Assembly: GCA_029256645.1 (NCBI GenBank)
Contig: JAQSXM010000143.1
Location: 1 to 7,738, forward strand
Length of the DNA: 7,738 nucleotides
Direction of reading: 5' to 3'
Source: Sporomusa sp.
GTDB taxonomy: Bacteria > Bacillota_C > Negativicutes > Sporomusales > Sporomusaceae
Position 1 is the stretch's first letter. Each line of letters begins with the position of its first letter. Positions 1-6,184 of the stretch are shown in pieces. A program made the translations under genes and the position numbers. The notes under the pieces were generated by a model that saw only the letters and a list, made by a program, of their open reading frames with translations, made no database searches and was not told the origin of the DNA.

Positions 1-394
1 GATTGTTACCGCGCCAGGCCAGCCACACAATCCCGGCACCTGACAAAGCCAGCAAACTGCCGCCTATGGTGCTGAAAAAGGCTGTTTTCTGGCACCCGCC
101 AGCCTCACAAATACCAAGCGCCCAGGTCTGGGGGAGGATAACCACAGTAATGCCTAACAGTAAAATAACAAAACCACTGAGCAGACGCGCTTCATCTGTA
201 CGCAGCACAAGCAGGGCACTGGCAAGAATGAGTGCAAGCAAGGTAATAAGAAATTCCGCCTGATAGGTATAATGGCAGTGCATCGGACTGCCATTTTGCA
301 TCAGCCCGTTACAAATAGGAATTAGTCTGGGTAAAACAAGCAGCAGGACACTGAGCAGGATTGCGCTCCAGGAAAAAAACTTATATTTTGTCAT
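1..394 (-). CDS. DUF4418-type integral membrane protein, C-terminus cut by window edge
   Basis: The visible 131 codons encode a hydrophobic protein with four predicted membrane segments at about residues 9-27, 48-64, 71-88 and 105-127. Four cysteines (28, 40, 96 and 101) lie in the loops, in the settings PICNG, MHCHY, GICEAGGC. This helix layout together with the CHY-x-x-QAE stretch fits the DUF4418 family of short Firmicute membrane proteins, which has no assigned biochemical role; in other genomes such genes often precede an FtsX-like ABC transporter, so the continuation beyond the left edge would be informative. The start is the ATG at 392-394, preceded by AAAAGGAG at 403-410, which overlaps the stop codon of the 69-residue gene upstream, so the two are probably translated from one mRNA. 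The family assignment rests on recalled pattern, not a search. The protein is likely almost complete. Confidence 0.72.
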   Translation of the reverse strand, partial: MTKYKFFSWSAILLSVLLLVLPRLIPICNGLMQNGSPMHCHYTYQAEFLITLLALILASALLVLRTDEARLLSGFVILLLGITVVILPQTWALGICEAGGCQKTAFFSTIGGSLLALSGAGIVWLAWRGNN

Positions 395-408
395 TCGATC
401 AACTCCTT

Positions 409-618
409 TTAACCCACATGTTTAGCTACAGGGATAGTGACCGGTATTGTCGCCACCAGTTTCGTATTGCTGGCTGCAGGAACCTGCAGGGACGATTTGT
501 GCATCTCATGCGTGCCGCCCTGCTGCCGCAGCGGCACCCGGTTGACCCCGGAATAGAGGGCAACAAGCCCCAATATGAATACTAAAAATGAGACCACTAC
601 AAACCTGTGTAATGTCAT
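409..618 (-). CDS. Small single-helix membrane protein (69 aa), unknown function
   Basis: The product starts with a short basic N-terminus (MTLHR), one hydrophobic helix at about residues 6-23, and then a 45-residue polar tail rich in Val, Pro and Gln that would sit outside the membrane. It has no cysteine and no lipobox, so it is more likely an anchored protein than a lipoprotein. I do not recognise a family. The start ATG (616-618) has a strong GGGAGGGG ribosome binding site at 623-630. The stop TAA (409-411) touches the ribosome binding site of the DUF4418 gene, indicating translational coupling and possibly a joint membrane function. A structured leader element (655-720) related to that of the NifX-like gene lies just upstream. 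Confidence 0.7.
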   Translation of the reverse strand: MTLHRFVVVSFLVFILGLVALYSGVNRVPLRQQGGTHEMHKSSLQVPAASNTKLVATIPVTIPVAKHVG

Positions 619-642
619 AATTTCCCCTCCCTAAATTTTTTC

Positions 643-757
643 ATTATATTGAAAATACCAAAGGCCAGGAATGCTTGTAAAGCAATCCCGGCCTTCAGTC
701 ATTCTAATCAGCCTGGAAATAACAGTAGGTATAATACTTCTTATCGATAGGTATCAA
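643..757 (-). promoter_or_regulatory. Candidate promoters for the small membrane gene operon
   Basis: Two weak possibilities can be seen. A distal one has TTGATA (752-757, inside the end of the NifK-like gene) and TATACC (728-733) with 18 bp between; it would put hairpin element D in the transcribed leader. A proximal one has a perfect TATAAT (643-648) but only TTCCTG 17 bp upstream, within the hairpin. Neither is strong, and read-through from the upstream operon is also possible. Confidence 0.3.
655..720 (-). promoter_or_regulatory. Leader/terminator hairpin element D (GGCC hairpin with GGCTGATTA box)
   Basis: Arms at 661-676 and 680-695 form a hairpin: AAGGCC/GGCCTT at the base, then GGA and TGCTT pairs, with two mismatches and a three-base loop. 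On the minus strand it is preceded by GGCTGATTAG (704-713) and followed by TTTGGTATTTTC (about 651-662). It may terminate the NifK-like operon, although the T-run is interrupted, or it may be the 5' leader of the small membrane gene, whose ATG lies 43 nt after the hairpin. It closely resembles the element before the NifX-like gene. Confidence 0.6.
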
Positions 758-2057
758 GCACTCTGTCATAAATATCTTCGATAACGCGCAGGCCGCCGTT
801 ATAACCGGCATAGCCACAATTCAGGACAAGCCTGTACGCCACAGGCACGCTGACAATCAACAGGTCTGCCCCAATCTCCCTGGCTAGATCCCGTTCCCAG
901 CCACTGCCAATAATCAAGGCCCTGCTTTTATGAACATCACTTCTGATTTCCGCCTGAATAGCGCCACCATCTGTTGAGAAACTTACCAGAGCCGAGCGCA
1001 ATTCCGAAATATGCTTAAACTGCTCGCAGATCGCCGCTTGGAACTCCTCCGGCGTATCGTCAATAATAAACTGCTTAGCAGGAATAATCCCCAGTTCATT
1101 AAGCAGATATTTGGCAAAACCGATCGCATACGAAGCATCTACTATTGTATATAATCTGCGGGGAAGACCATATCTAAATTCCAGCATAAAGTCGGCTGTC
1201 CGCTCAATATGCAGATAAAAACGCTCTTCTTCGGCCTTAATAAAAGCCCCGGCTTTCGCTTCATCCAGACCGGCAAAATCAATAACCTGCCGCAAAAACT
1301 TTGTTGTCTCCACACCACCGATTGGCAAATACGGAAACTGAATATAGGGAGTTCCATATTTTCCGTGCAGATGCTTAGCAATGCCAAGGCCCGGCCAGGC
1401 GCTTACAACAATATTAAACTCTGCCTGGGGGATGGTTTTCCATTCCGCTACTCCCCCGGACGCTGCTCCAAACAGAATATTTACTGTCAGCCCGATCCCG
1501 GCCAGTATCCTCTTAAGCTCTTCCAGATTTCCATTCCAGAAGGGATCCTGGTAGGGAATAGAGGCAAACACATTGACAAGCCCTTTAATTGGCGTTGTTC
1601 CGGTTTTGAATTTGTCGACATACTGGTCAATAATGGCTTTAACTACGGTTTCATGGCTTACATAGTTATTACTTTTAAAGCCGCCTGTCTCCACATACAC
1701 AATCGGTTTATCCTCAGACTGGTACCTGCCTGCCACCTGCCCGATATCATCGCCGATAATATCAGAAGTACAGCCGGTAAGCACTACATAGAGATCAGCA
1801 TCAATAACCTGGAACGCACCCGCAATCACACTGTCCAGTTTGCCCTCACCGCCAAAGACAATTTCAGCCTCACTGGCATTGGTGCAGGGCACGGTATTGC
1901 CGCCCGCATAACCCTCTCCCTGCCCCAGCAGCCGGCTGACTTTATCGCCGCAGCCAGGCCCGGAATGCAGGATAGGAACAGCTCTTTTTATCGCTATGAC
2001 TGACTGCTGTGCGCCTAAGGCGCAAGAGTATCGCGGCTGTTCAATAAACTTTGACAT
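741..2057 (-). CDS. Nitrogenase component-1-type protein, NifK-like subunit (438 aa)
   Basis: This is a member of the nitrogenase component 1 (oxidoreductase/nitrogenase) superfamily, presumed beta-like partner of the NifD-like protein encoded just upstream. Cysteines 12 (RYSCALGA), 36 (HSGPGCGD) and 96 (LTGCTSDIIGDDI) sit at the positions of the three P-cluster cysteines of NifK, with the expected spacing. A segment at 58-70 (CTNASEAEIVFGG) matches the SMTEDAAVFGG region of NifK. The protein is shorter than NifK (about 510-520 aa): it has almost no N-terminal extension. The ATG (2055-2057) follows AGGGGTGA at about 2062-2069, and the gene overlaps the NifD-like gene by 17 bp in a different frame, which favours coupled, equimolar synthesis. 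It is not ordinary NifK, since no nifH, nifB or nifEN accompanies it. A NifN-type scaffold is a less likely alternative. The specific reaction is unknown. Confidence 0.85.
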   Translation of the reverse strand: MSKFIEQPRYSCALGAQQSVIAIKRAVPILHSGPGCGDKVSRLLGQGEGYAGGNTVPCTNASEAEIVFGGEGKLDSVIAGAFQVIDADLYVVLTGCTSDIIGDDIGQVAGRYQSEDKPIVYVETGGFKSNNYVSHETVVKAIIDQYVDKFKTGTTPIKGLVNVFASIPYQDPFWNGNLEELKRILAGIGLTVNILFGAASGGVAEWKTIPQAEFNIVVSAWPGLGIAKHLHGKYGTPYIQFPYLPIGGVETTKFLRQVIDFAGLDEAKAGAFIKAEEERFYLHIERTADFMLEFRYGLPRRLYTIVDASYAIGFAKYLLNELGIIPAKQFIIDDTPEEFQAAICEQFKHISELRSALVSFSTDGGAIQAEIRSDVHKSRALIIGSGWERDLAREIGADLLIVSVPVAYRLVLNCGYAGYNGGLRVIEDIYDRVLDTYR

Positions 2058-3522
2058 CTAAGTCACCCCTGAGAAACGAGAATGGGTTTTGTTCCAGCCA
2101 CCACTTGGTATAAGGCATTGTGCTGTGTCTGGCAAGATTTGTGACAAATTCCCGGTTATCCAGGGTCTCTAAGATGCGTTCCGCATAATTAAGGACTCCC
2201 TGATAACCAAAGCCGAACTGTTCATCCCCGATCAATAGTGTTGGTATTCCCAGCTTTGCTCCCCACAGCGTCATGCCGCCATGTCTGGCAATCATAATAT
2301 CCGGCCTTACTTTGTTTAAGATATTAACCAGTTCATAGGCCTGTTTATTGCAGACATTATAATTAGGGATATCACCGTAGGTCGTTACGTCATGGGCCAG
2401 GGCGTCGGCAGTTATATCGCCATTATCATAAATAGGGTCATGATGGAAGATGGCCGCCCCCTGCACGGTCATACCCAATTCTCTTACTACAGCAATCAAG
2501 GCATGCCCATGGGCGGCTCCGGCCGTAAGATAAGCGGTTTTTCCCTGTAGCTTGTCGCGGTATTCGCTGAGCCTGGGCAGTACCCGCTCATGCTCCTCGG
2601 CAATGATGGCCTCAATCTCCTGCTCCCGGTCCAGGACTTTTCCCAGTTCCCGCAGCCATTGATCAGTACCGGCGATGCCATAAGCCGGTGGGGCTTTGAT
2701 TTCCGGCACCCCATATACCTGCTCCAGCGCGGCGCCGATATAGGTACCCAGTGTCGGACAAATCTGAATGGTAGCAGCCGCCTCGGCAATCTGTTCCAAC
2801 TGGGCTATCGTGGAAAAGGGTACAATATAATGGGCTTCATACCCTAATCGCTGCAATAATTGATCAAAGATATGACTGCCCCAGAAATTCACAATATTAA
2901 TCTTATTAGACTTCTTTGCCGGTGGCTTTACGATCTTTCTGACAATCGAATGATACGCTGAATCAAAGCCAGTCGTCCAGATTTTCGACTTAAACCCTTC
3001 ACAAAAACAGGCAACCACTGGAATTCCCAATTCCCCGGATAAATCATTGGCCACTCCCTCGACATCATCACCGATGATGCCGGAGGCGCAGGAGGTGGTA
3101 ATAAATATGGCCTTAGGCTGTACGCGCTGATAAGCGGCCCGGATGGTGTCTGCCAGTTTTTGCGTCGCGCCAAAAATGGTATCTTGTTCTTCAATGTTGG
3201 TATTAAAATAACGGCCGATCACCGCCGGCTGCTTTCTCTCCATCTGGCCTACCCGGTAGACAAAGTTAAAGGTAAAGAAGTCGCCGGCACAACCTACCGG
3301 CGCATGGTTGACAACAGCAGCATCCTGAATCATCGCCAACTGGCAAAAAGCATTATTTGAACTGCAGCCCATACATTGACTGAAACTGCGGGTACTGTCG
3401 GTAAGGCTGCCGGCCCGGGCACAGCGCACCAGTTCGCCGGCAGTTCCCTCAAAACCGGTGATAGACCCGAGGCGGATCTCCCGCACGGGAACCTCCGCCT
3501 CGGTAAGGTTAACAGACTTCAT
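2041..3522 (-). CDS. Nitrogenase component-1-type protein, NifD-like subunit (493 aa)
   Basis: This is the probable alpha-like catalytic subunit of a nitrogenase-family complex. P-cluster-type cysteines are visible at 53 (within CMGCSSNN), 78 (HAPVGCAGDF) and 145 (TTSCASGIIGDDVEG, the family's C-x-x-G-I-I-G-D-D signature). Cys255 (IQICPTLGTYIG, followed by EQVYGVPE) aligns with NifD Cys275, the FeMo-co ligand, in a segment that matches NifD (CYRSMNYI...EEKYGIP). The second FeMo-co ligand, His442, is not kept: after KLGIPTLLI the aligned residue is about Gly432. Extra cysteines at 50, 60, 172 and 174 are unusual. The ATG (3520-3522) has AAGGGGG six bases upstream, overlapping the metQ-like stop codon, so it lies in the importer operon. 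Mo-nitrogenase, CfbD and BchN/ChlN fit poorly; a methylthio-alkane-reductase-like or undescribed group is more likely. A NifE-type scaffold cannot be fully excluded. Confidence 0.87.
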   Translation of the reverse strand: MKSVNLTEAEVPVREIRLGSITGFEGTAGELVRCARAGSLTDSTRSFSQCMGCSSNNAFCQLAMIQDAAVVNHAPVGCAGDFFTFNFVYRVGQMERKQPAVIGRYFNTNIEEQDTIFGATQKLADTIRAAYQRVQPKAIFITTSCASGIIGDDVEGVANDLSGELGIPVVACFCEGFKSKIWTTGFDSAYHSIVRKIVKPPAKKSNKINIVNFWGSHIFDQLLQRLGYEAHYIVPFSTIAQLEQIAEAAATIQICPTLGTYIGAALEQVYGVPEIKAPPAYGIAGTDQWLRELGKVLDREQEIEAIIAEEHERVLPRLSEYRDKLQGKTAYLTAGAAHGHALIAVVRELGMTVQGAAIFHHDPIYDNGDITADALAHDVTTYGDIPNYNVCNKQAYELVNILNKVRPDIMIARHGGMTLWGAKLGIPTLLIGDEQFGFGYQGVLNYAERILETLDNREFVTNLARHSTMPYTKWWLEQNPFSFLRGDLDVKVY

Positions 3523-3533
3523 GCTTAACCCCC

Positions 3534-4382
3534 TTAGAACGCAGGTACAACAGCAACACCGTATTTATCCTGGATAAACTTCTTTACATCAGGCGAGGTT
3601 AGAATCTCAGCAATCTTTTTGATCTCAGGCCTGCTTTCATCCCCTGTTCGGACAAATAGGTCATTCGCATAAGGTGAGTTGGCATCTTCTCTGAACAAAG
3701 CTGATTTGGGATCTATTTTCGCTTCAAGAACAAAGTTAGTATTAATGATAGCCCCATCAACATCAGGCAGCGATCTGGTAAGCTGCGCCGAATCGACTTC
3801 AACAAATTTTATCTTTTTCGGGTTATCGGCAATATCACGCGGCGTGGCTGAGAAGTTGGCTACACCGTCTTTTAATTTGATCAGCCCGTTGGCCTGTAAT
3901 AAAACCAGCGCCCTGAATTCGTTGGAAGGATTGTTCGGAATAGCGATTGTGGCTCCGTCTTTTAGTTCTTCCTTGGATTTGATCTTCTGTGAATAAAAGC
4001 CGATCGGTTCCACATGTACCTTAGCGGCCACAGTGAAACTGTACCCTTTTTCTTTGGCTACCGACTCATAATACGGAATGTGCTGAAAATAGTTGGCATC
4101 AATCTGTTTATTTTGCAGGGCAGGATTTAATTGAGCCTCATCATCCAGCACCACTACCTCGAGATTAATCCCTTCTTGTTTCAGTTTAGGTTTTATAAAG
4201 TTTAATATCTCGGCATGAGGTACCACTGCCGCCCCTACTTTAACAGTCACCTCTTGTTTTGCTGCCGGTTGTGCAGCCGGCTGGGCTTTATTGCCTGATG
4301 AGCAGCCGGCAAATACACTGCCGGCAAAAATAACACTGATGATTGCCAATACAGCCTTAAAAACCATGTTTCTTTTTAACAC
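3534..4382 (-). CDS. metQ: MetQ/NlpA-family substrate-binding lipoprotein of an ABC importer
   Basis: This is the extracytoplasmic solute-binding protein of a methionine-uptake-type (MUT) importer. A basic start, a hydrophobic signal segment and the lipobox VFAGC (lipidated Cys27 from the GTG start) precede a flexible Ser/Gly/Ala/Gln/Pro linker. The mature domain shows NLPA-family features: VGAAVVPHAEIL, NKQIDANYFQHIPYYE, IAIPNNPSNEFRALVLLQ and a GAIINTNFVLEA segment. I chose the GTG at 4380-4382 because AAGGGGATGA (4388-4397) resembles the full anti-Shine-Dalgarno match and lies five bases before it; the ATG at 4389-4391 would sit directly on that site. The gene follows the permease by 26 bp and precedes the NifD-like gene by 11 bp. 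Family members bind methionine, but relatives bind other amino acids or sulfur compounds, so the ligand here is open. Confidence 0.92.
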   Translation of the reverse strand: MLKRNMVFKAVLAIISVIFAGSVFAGCSSGNKAQPAAQPAAKQEVTVKVGAAVVPHAEILNFIKPKLKQEGINLEVVVLDDEAQLNPALQNKQIDANYFQHIPYYESVAKEKGYSFTVAAKVHVEPIGFYSQKIKSKEELKDGATIAIPNNPSNEFRALVLLQANGLIKLKDGVANFSATPRDIADNPKKIKFVEVDSAQLTRSLPDVDGAIINTNFVLEAKIDPKSALFREDANSPYANDLFVRTGDESRPEIKKIAEILTSPDVKKFIQDKYGVAVVPAF

Positions 4383-4408
4383 AAAAATCATCCCCTTATT
4401 ACTAATTG

Positions 4409-5077
4409 TTAGTCAAACTTATACCTTTTTCTATTAATATACTGGGCCAGACTGTCACCTCCCCATTGTACCCCCTGAACCAAAAGAATGAGCACGACGA
4501 CAGTGGCAATCATAATATCATCCCGAAAGCGCATATACCCAAACCGGATTGCCAAACTGCCCAGCCCGCCGGCTCCAATGGCCCCGGCCACTGCGGTAAA
4601 GCCGGTTATGGCGATAATAGCTAGGGTTATGCCTCTGACCAGCGAAGGCAGCGCCTCCGGGATCATTACTCTGGTAATGATGGTAAGCGGGTTGGCCCCA
4701 ATCGCCATTGCGGCTTCAATCTTGCCGTAACTGACTTCCTTTAAGCAGTTTTCAATGATTCTGGCCAGAAATGGTGCCGATCCAATCGCCAGCGGCACTA
4801 CCGCTGCAGTAGCCCCGAGGGTGGTGCCCACAATAAACCTTGCTAATGGCAACAACACTACAATTAAAATAATGAACGGAAAAGAGCGAATGATATTGAT
4901 GGTTGTACCAAGCACCTTATTGATTCTGGGCGATTCCAGCACATGACCCTTTTCGGTTGCTACCAGAATGATCCCCAGGGGAAAACCAAGAACTAAGGCT
5001 GCCAGCGTAGAGAGAATGACCATATAGATGGTTTCATTGAAACCAGTGAGCAATAAATCCAGTAAATCCTCACTCAA
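4409..5077 (-). CDS. metI: MetI-family ABC importer permease (222 aa)
   Basis: This is the membrane subunit of the MUT-type importer. It has five predicted membrane segments at about residues 14-40, 58-80, 83-103, 146-168 and 188-206. The cytoplasmic coupling helix is clear ([10 protein letters not shown] at 121-130, then [10 protein letters not shown]), followed by [25 protein letters not shown], all typical of MetI. The length of 222 residues is normal for MetI. The start is TTG at 5075-5077: the first in-frame ATG is at codon 19, inside the first membrane helix, and GGGAGGGAG lies at a suitable distance upstream. The TTG overlaps the TGA stop of the ATPase gene (5074-5076), so translation is coupled. 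It should pair as a dimer with the ATPase and receive substrate from the lipoprotein. Confidence 0.92.
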   Translation of the reverse strand: MSEDLLDLLLTGFNETIYMVILSTLAALVLGFPLGIILVATEKGHVLESPRINKVLGTTINIIRSFPFIILIVVLLPLARFIVGTTLGATAAVVPLAIGSAPFLARIIENCLKEVSYGKIEAAMAIGANPLTIITRVMIPEALPSLVRGITLAIIAITGFTAVAGAIGAGGLGSLAIRFGYMRFRDDIMIATVVVLILLVQGVQWGGDSLAQYINRKRYKFD

Positions 5078-5853
5078 ATGCCTTCTCCCTCCCGGTATAT
5101 CCTTTTGGCCTGAAATCCCTGCAGAATAGTAATAAACCGTTTCGCCGTATCACTTTCCGGGTTAAGGAAGAATTTATCGACAGGCCCGGTTTCAACGATT
5201 TCGCCTTGTTCGATCACCGCCATGTTATTGCAGATATGCTTTAACACATCCAGTTCATGAGTGATCAGCACGATTGTCAGCCCCAGTTTTTTATTGATAT
5301 CTTTCAGCAGCTCCAGGATAGAGAGGGTTGTCTGGGGGTCAAGGGCCGAAGTGGCTTCGTCGCTTAAGAGGACATTCGGCTCGTTAGAGAGAGCCCGGGC
5401 AATGCCTACGCGCTGCTTCTGGCCGCCGCTCAACTGCAGTGGATAAGCCTGCTCCTTATCAGCCAAACCAACCAGTTCCAACAGCTGTTTTACCTTATTA
5501 TTGATAAATTCCCGGGGATGACCGGCAACCTCTAACGGGAAAGCCACGTTCTCAAAAACCGTTTTCGCATCAAATAGATTAAACTGCTGAAAAATCATGC
5601 CAATTTTCCGTCTTGCCTGCCGCAGGTGTTTTTTGTCCATGCCGGTAATCGACTGACCTTCAATAACAATTGATCCTGAATCAGGTTCCTCCAGCCTGTT
5701 TAAACACCTGATGAGGGTTGATTTACCGGCCCCGCTAAAGCCGATAATGCCAAAAATATCACCTTTTTCAATTTGCAGATTTACGCTGCGCAGGGCAGTT
5801 ATGCTGGCGTGGGGCGTAACATAGGTCTTGCTTACATCTGTTATGGTGATTAT
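5074..5853 (-). CDS. metN: MetN-family ABC importer ATPase, lacking the C-terminal NIL domain and with a non-canonical start
   Basis: This is the ATP-hydrolysing subunit of the importer. Numbered from an ATA start, it has Walker [10 protein letters not shown] (38-46), a Q-loop FQQFNLF (88-94), the signature LSGGQKQR (140-147), Walker [13 protein letters not shown] (160-171) and the switch His198 (LITHE). The EATSALDP wording and GFSGAGKST are typical of MetN. The chain ends at residue 259, soon after the nucleotide-binding domain; typical MetN proteins of about 340 aa carry a C-terminal NIL/ACT-like domain that binds methionine and shuts the pump down. No ATG, GTG or TTG exists between the in-frame stop (5869-5871) and codon 72, which lies after Walker A. 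Homology (M)[10 protein letters not shown] indicates initiation at ATA 5851-5853 or ATT 5854-5856, eight or five bases after a GAGG site (5862-5865). Confidence 0.88.
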   Translation of the reverse strand: MITITDVSKTYVTPHASITALRSVNLQIEKGDIFGIIGFSGAGKSTLIRCLNRLEEPDSGSIVIEGQSITGMDKKHLRQARRKIGMIFQQFNLFDAKTVFENVAFPLEVAGHPREFINNKVKQLLELVGLADKEQAYPLQLSGGQKQRVGIARALSNEPNVLLSDEATSALDPQTTLSILELLKDINKKLGLTIVLITHELDVLKHICNNMAVIEQGEIVETGPVDKFFLNPESDTAKRFITILQGFQAKRIYREGEGI

Positions 5854-5887
5854 AATTTTCGCCTCGCTTTACTGAAAGAAGTATAAT

Positions 5888-5936
5888 AAAAAAGCCTGGT
5901 TTTACCCCTGTCTCACAACAAGTGTAAACCCAAGCC
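5888..5936 (-). terminator. Intrinsic terminator/attenuator C directly before the importer operon
   Basis: On the minus strand, arms 5924-5936 and 5894-5905 pair over about 12 positions (CTTGGGTTTAC with GTAAAACCAGG, one mismatch and one G-U), with an 18-nt loop, followed by six T (5888-5893). It ends about 35 bp before the metN-like start and has no gene immediately upstream, so it is placed to attenuate transcription into the operon. Upstream CCAG-N5-CTGG (5938-5956 region) could form a competing small hairpin that uses the lower part of the stem. Confidence 0.7.
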
Positions 5937-5960
5937 TCCAGTATGTCTGGTCAACTTTGA

Positions 5961-5993
5961 ATTATACCGGCTCTATGAAATCCAATAAGATTT
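5961..5993 (-). promoter_or_regulatory. Second candidate promoter and operator-like dyad in the importer leader
   Basis: A perfect -10 TATAAT (5961-5966, minus strand) lacks a good -35 (TTATTG at 16 bp). The dyad AAATC-N6-GATTT (5978-5993) lies where the -35 would be. This arrangement suits a promoter needing an activator, or a repressor site, but it may be chance in AT-rich sequence. Transcription from here would pass only through attenuator C. Confidence 0.35.
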
Positions 5994-6041
5994 TATCCCC
6001 CGGCTGGAGTAGCAAAGCTGCGATAAGGTTATGTGAAAATC

Positions 6042-6078
6042 AAAAAAGGCTGTATCCCATAATAATGGAACACAGCCT
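6042..6078 (-). terminator. Intrinsic terminator B between the NifX-like gene and the importer operon
   Basis: On the minus strand AGGCTGT (6072-6078) pairs with ACAGCCT (6047-6053), with an inner CCAT/ATGG helix around a four-base loop, followed by TTTTTT (6042-6047) and more T. This is a strong intrinsic terminator. It could end the NifX-like transcript about 107 bp after its stop codon. However, a consensus promoter lies between that stop codon and this hairpin, so it also acts as a first attenuator for a transcript of about 80 nt that leads towards metN. Confidence 0.78.
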
Positions 6079-6128
6079 CTGATTCTTTTGACCAGTCAGC
6101 AATGCTACTTTGCATGTACGCTTAAGTC

Positions 6129-6171
6129 ATTATACATCTGCGCAAATTCAATTGTCAATATTGTTTTGACA
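6129..6171 (-). promoter_or_regulatory. Near-consensus sigma-A promoter for the importer/nitrogenase-like operon, with dyad
   Basis: On the minus strand TTGACA (6153-6158) and TATAAT (6129-6134) are both perfect, 18 bp apart; transcription would start near 6122. The -35 hexamer is one arm of a dyad TGTCAA-N7-TTGACA (6153-6171), a possible operator. The promoter sits only 14-56 bp after the stop of the NifX-like gene and directs RNA into terminators B and C before reaching metN. Confidence 0.7.
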
Positions 6172-6184
6172 GTAATCTTTGAGG

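Larger units (their letters stand above)
5857..6184 (-). other. Non-coding leader region of the importer operon (328 bp)
   Basis: This stretch has no convincing gene. It holds, in minus-strand order, a consensus promoter, terminator B, an unexplained segment at about 5994-6040 in which TTATC and GATAA can close a stem around GCAGCTTTGC, a second -10 box with a dyad, and terminator C. I searched by eye for S-box (SAM-I), SAH, cobalamin and T-box consensus sequences and recognised none. A 28-codon open frame starting at about 6117 runs through terminator B but lacks a ribosome binding site. Confidence 0.6.

Noticed and set aside
3..263. Plus-strand open frame of 86 codons
   Set aside because: It lies opposite the DUF4418-type gene, whose membrane helices and ribosome binding site make the minus strand the coding one.
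1209..2003. 264-codon plus-strand open frame opposite the NifK-like gene
   Set aside because: It is antisense to a clear nitrogenase-family gene, has no family resemblance or ribosome binding site, and its composition looks like a reverse-strand shadow.
741..3522. Authentic Mo-nitrogenase nifDK
   Set aside because: The FeMo-co histidine is missing, NifK lacks its N-terminal extension, and no nifH, nifB, nifE or nifN is present in the window.
741..3522. Light-independent protochlorophyllide reductase or F430 biosynthesis (CfbD) subunits
   Set aside because: Both subunits carry three P-cluster-type cysteines and the D-like subunit a cofactor cysteine, and no tetrapyrrole genes are nearby.
4389..4391. 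Upstream ATG as start of the metQ-like gene
   Set aside because: The ribosome binding site runs straight into this ATG; the in-frame GTG three codons later has proper spacing.
6033..6119. Possible 28-codon leader peptide running through terminator B
   Set aside because: There is no Shine-Dalgarno sequence before its ATG, and no run of a single amino acid that would suggest ribosome-stalling attenuation; probably chance.
5857..6122. SAM-I (S-box), SAH, cobalamin or T-box riboswitch in the importer leader
   Set aside because: None of their consensus core sequences could be recognised by eye; a covariance scan would settle it.
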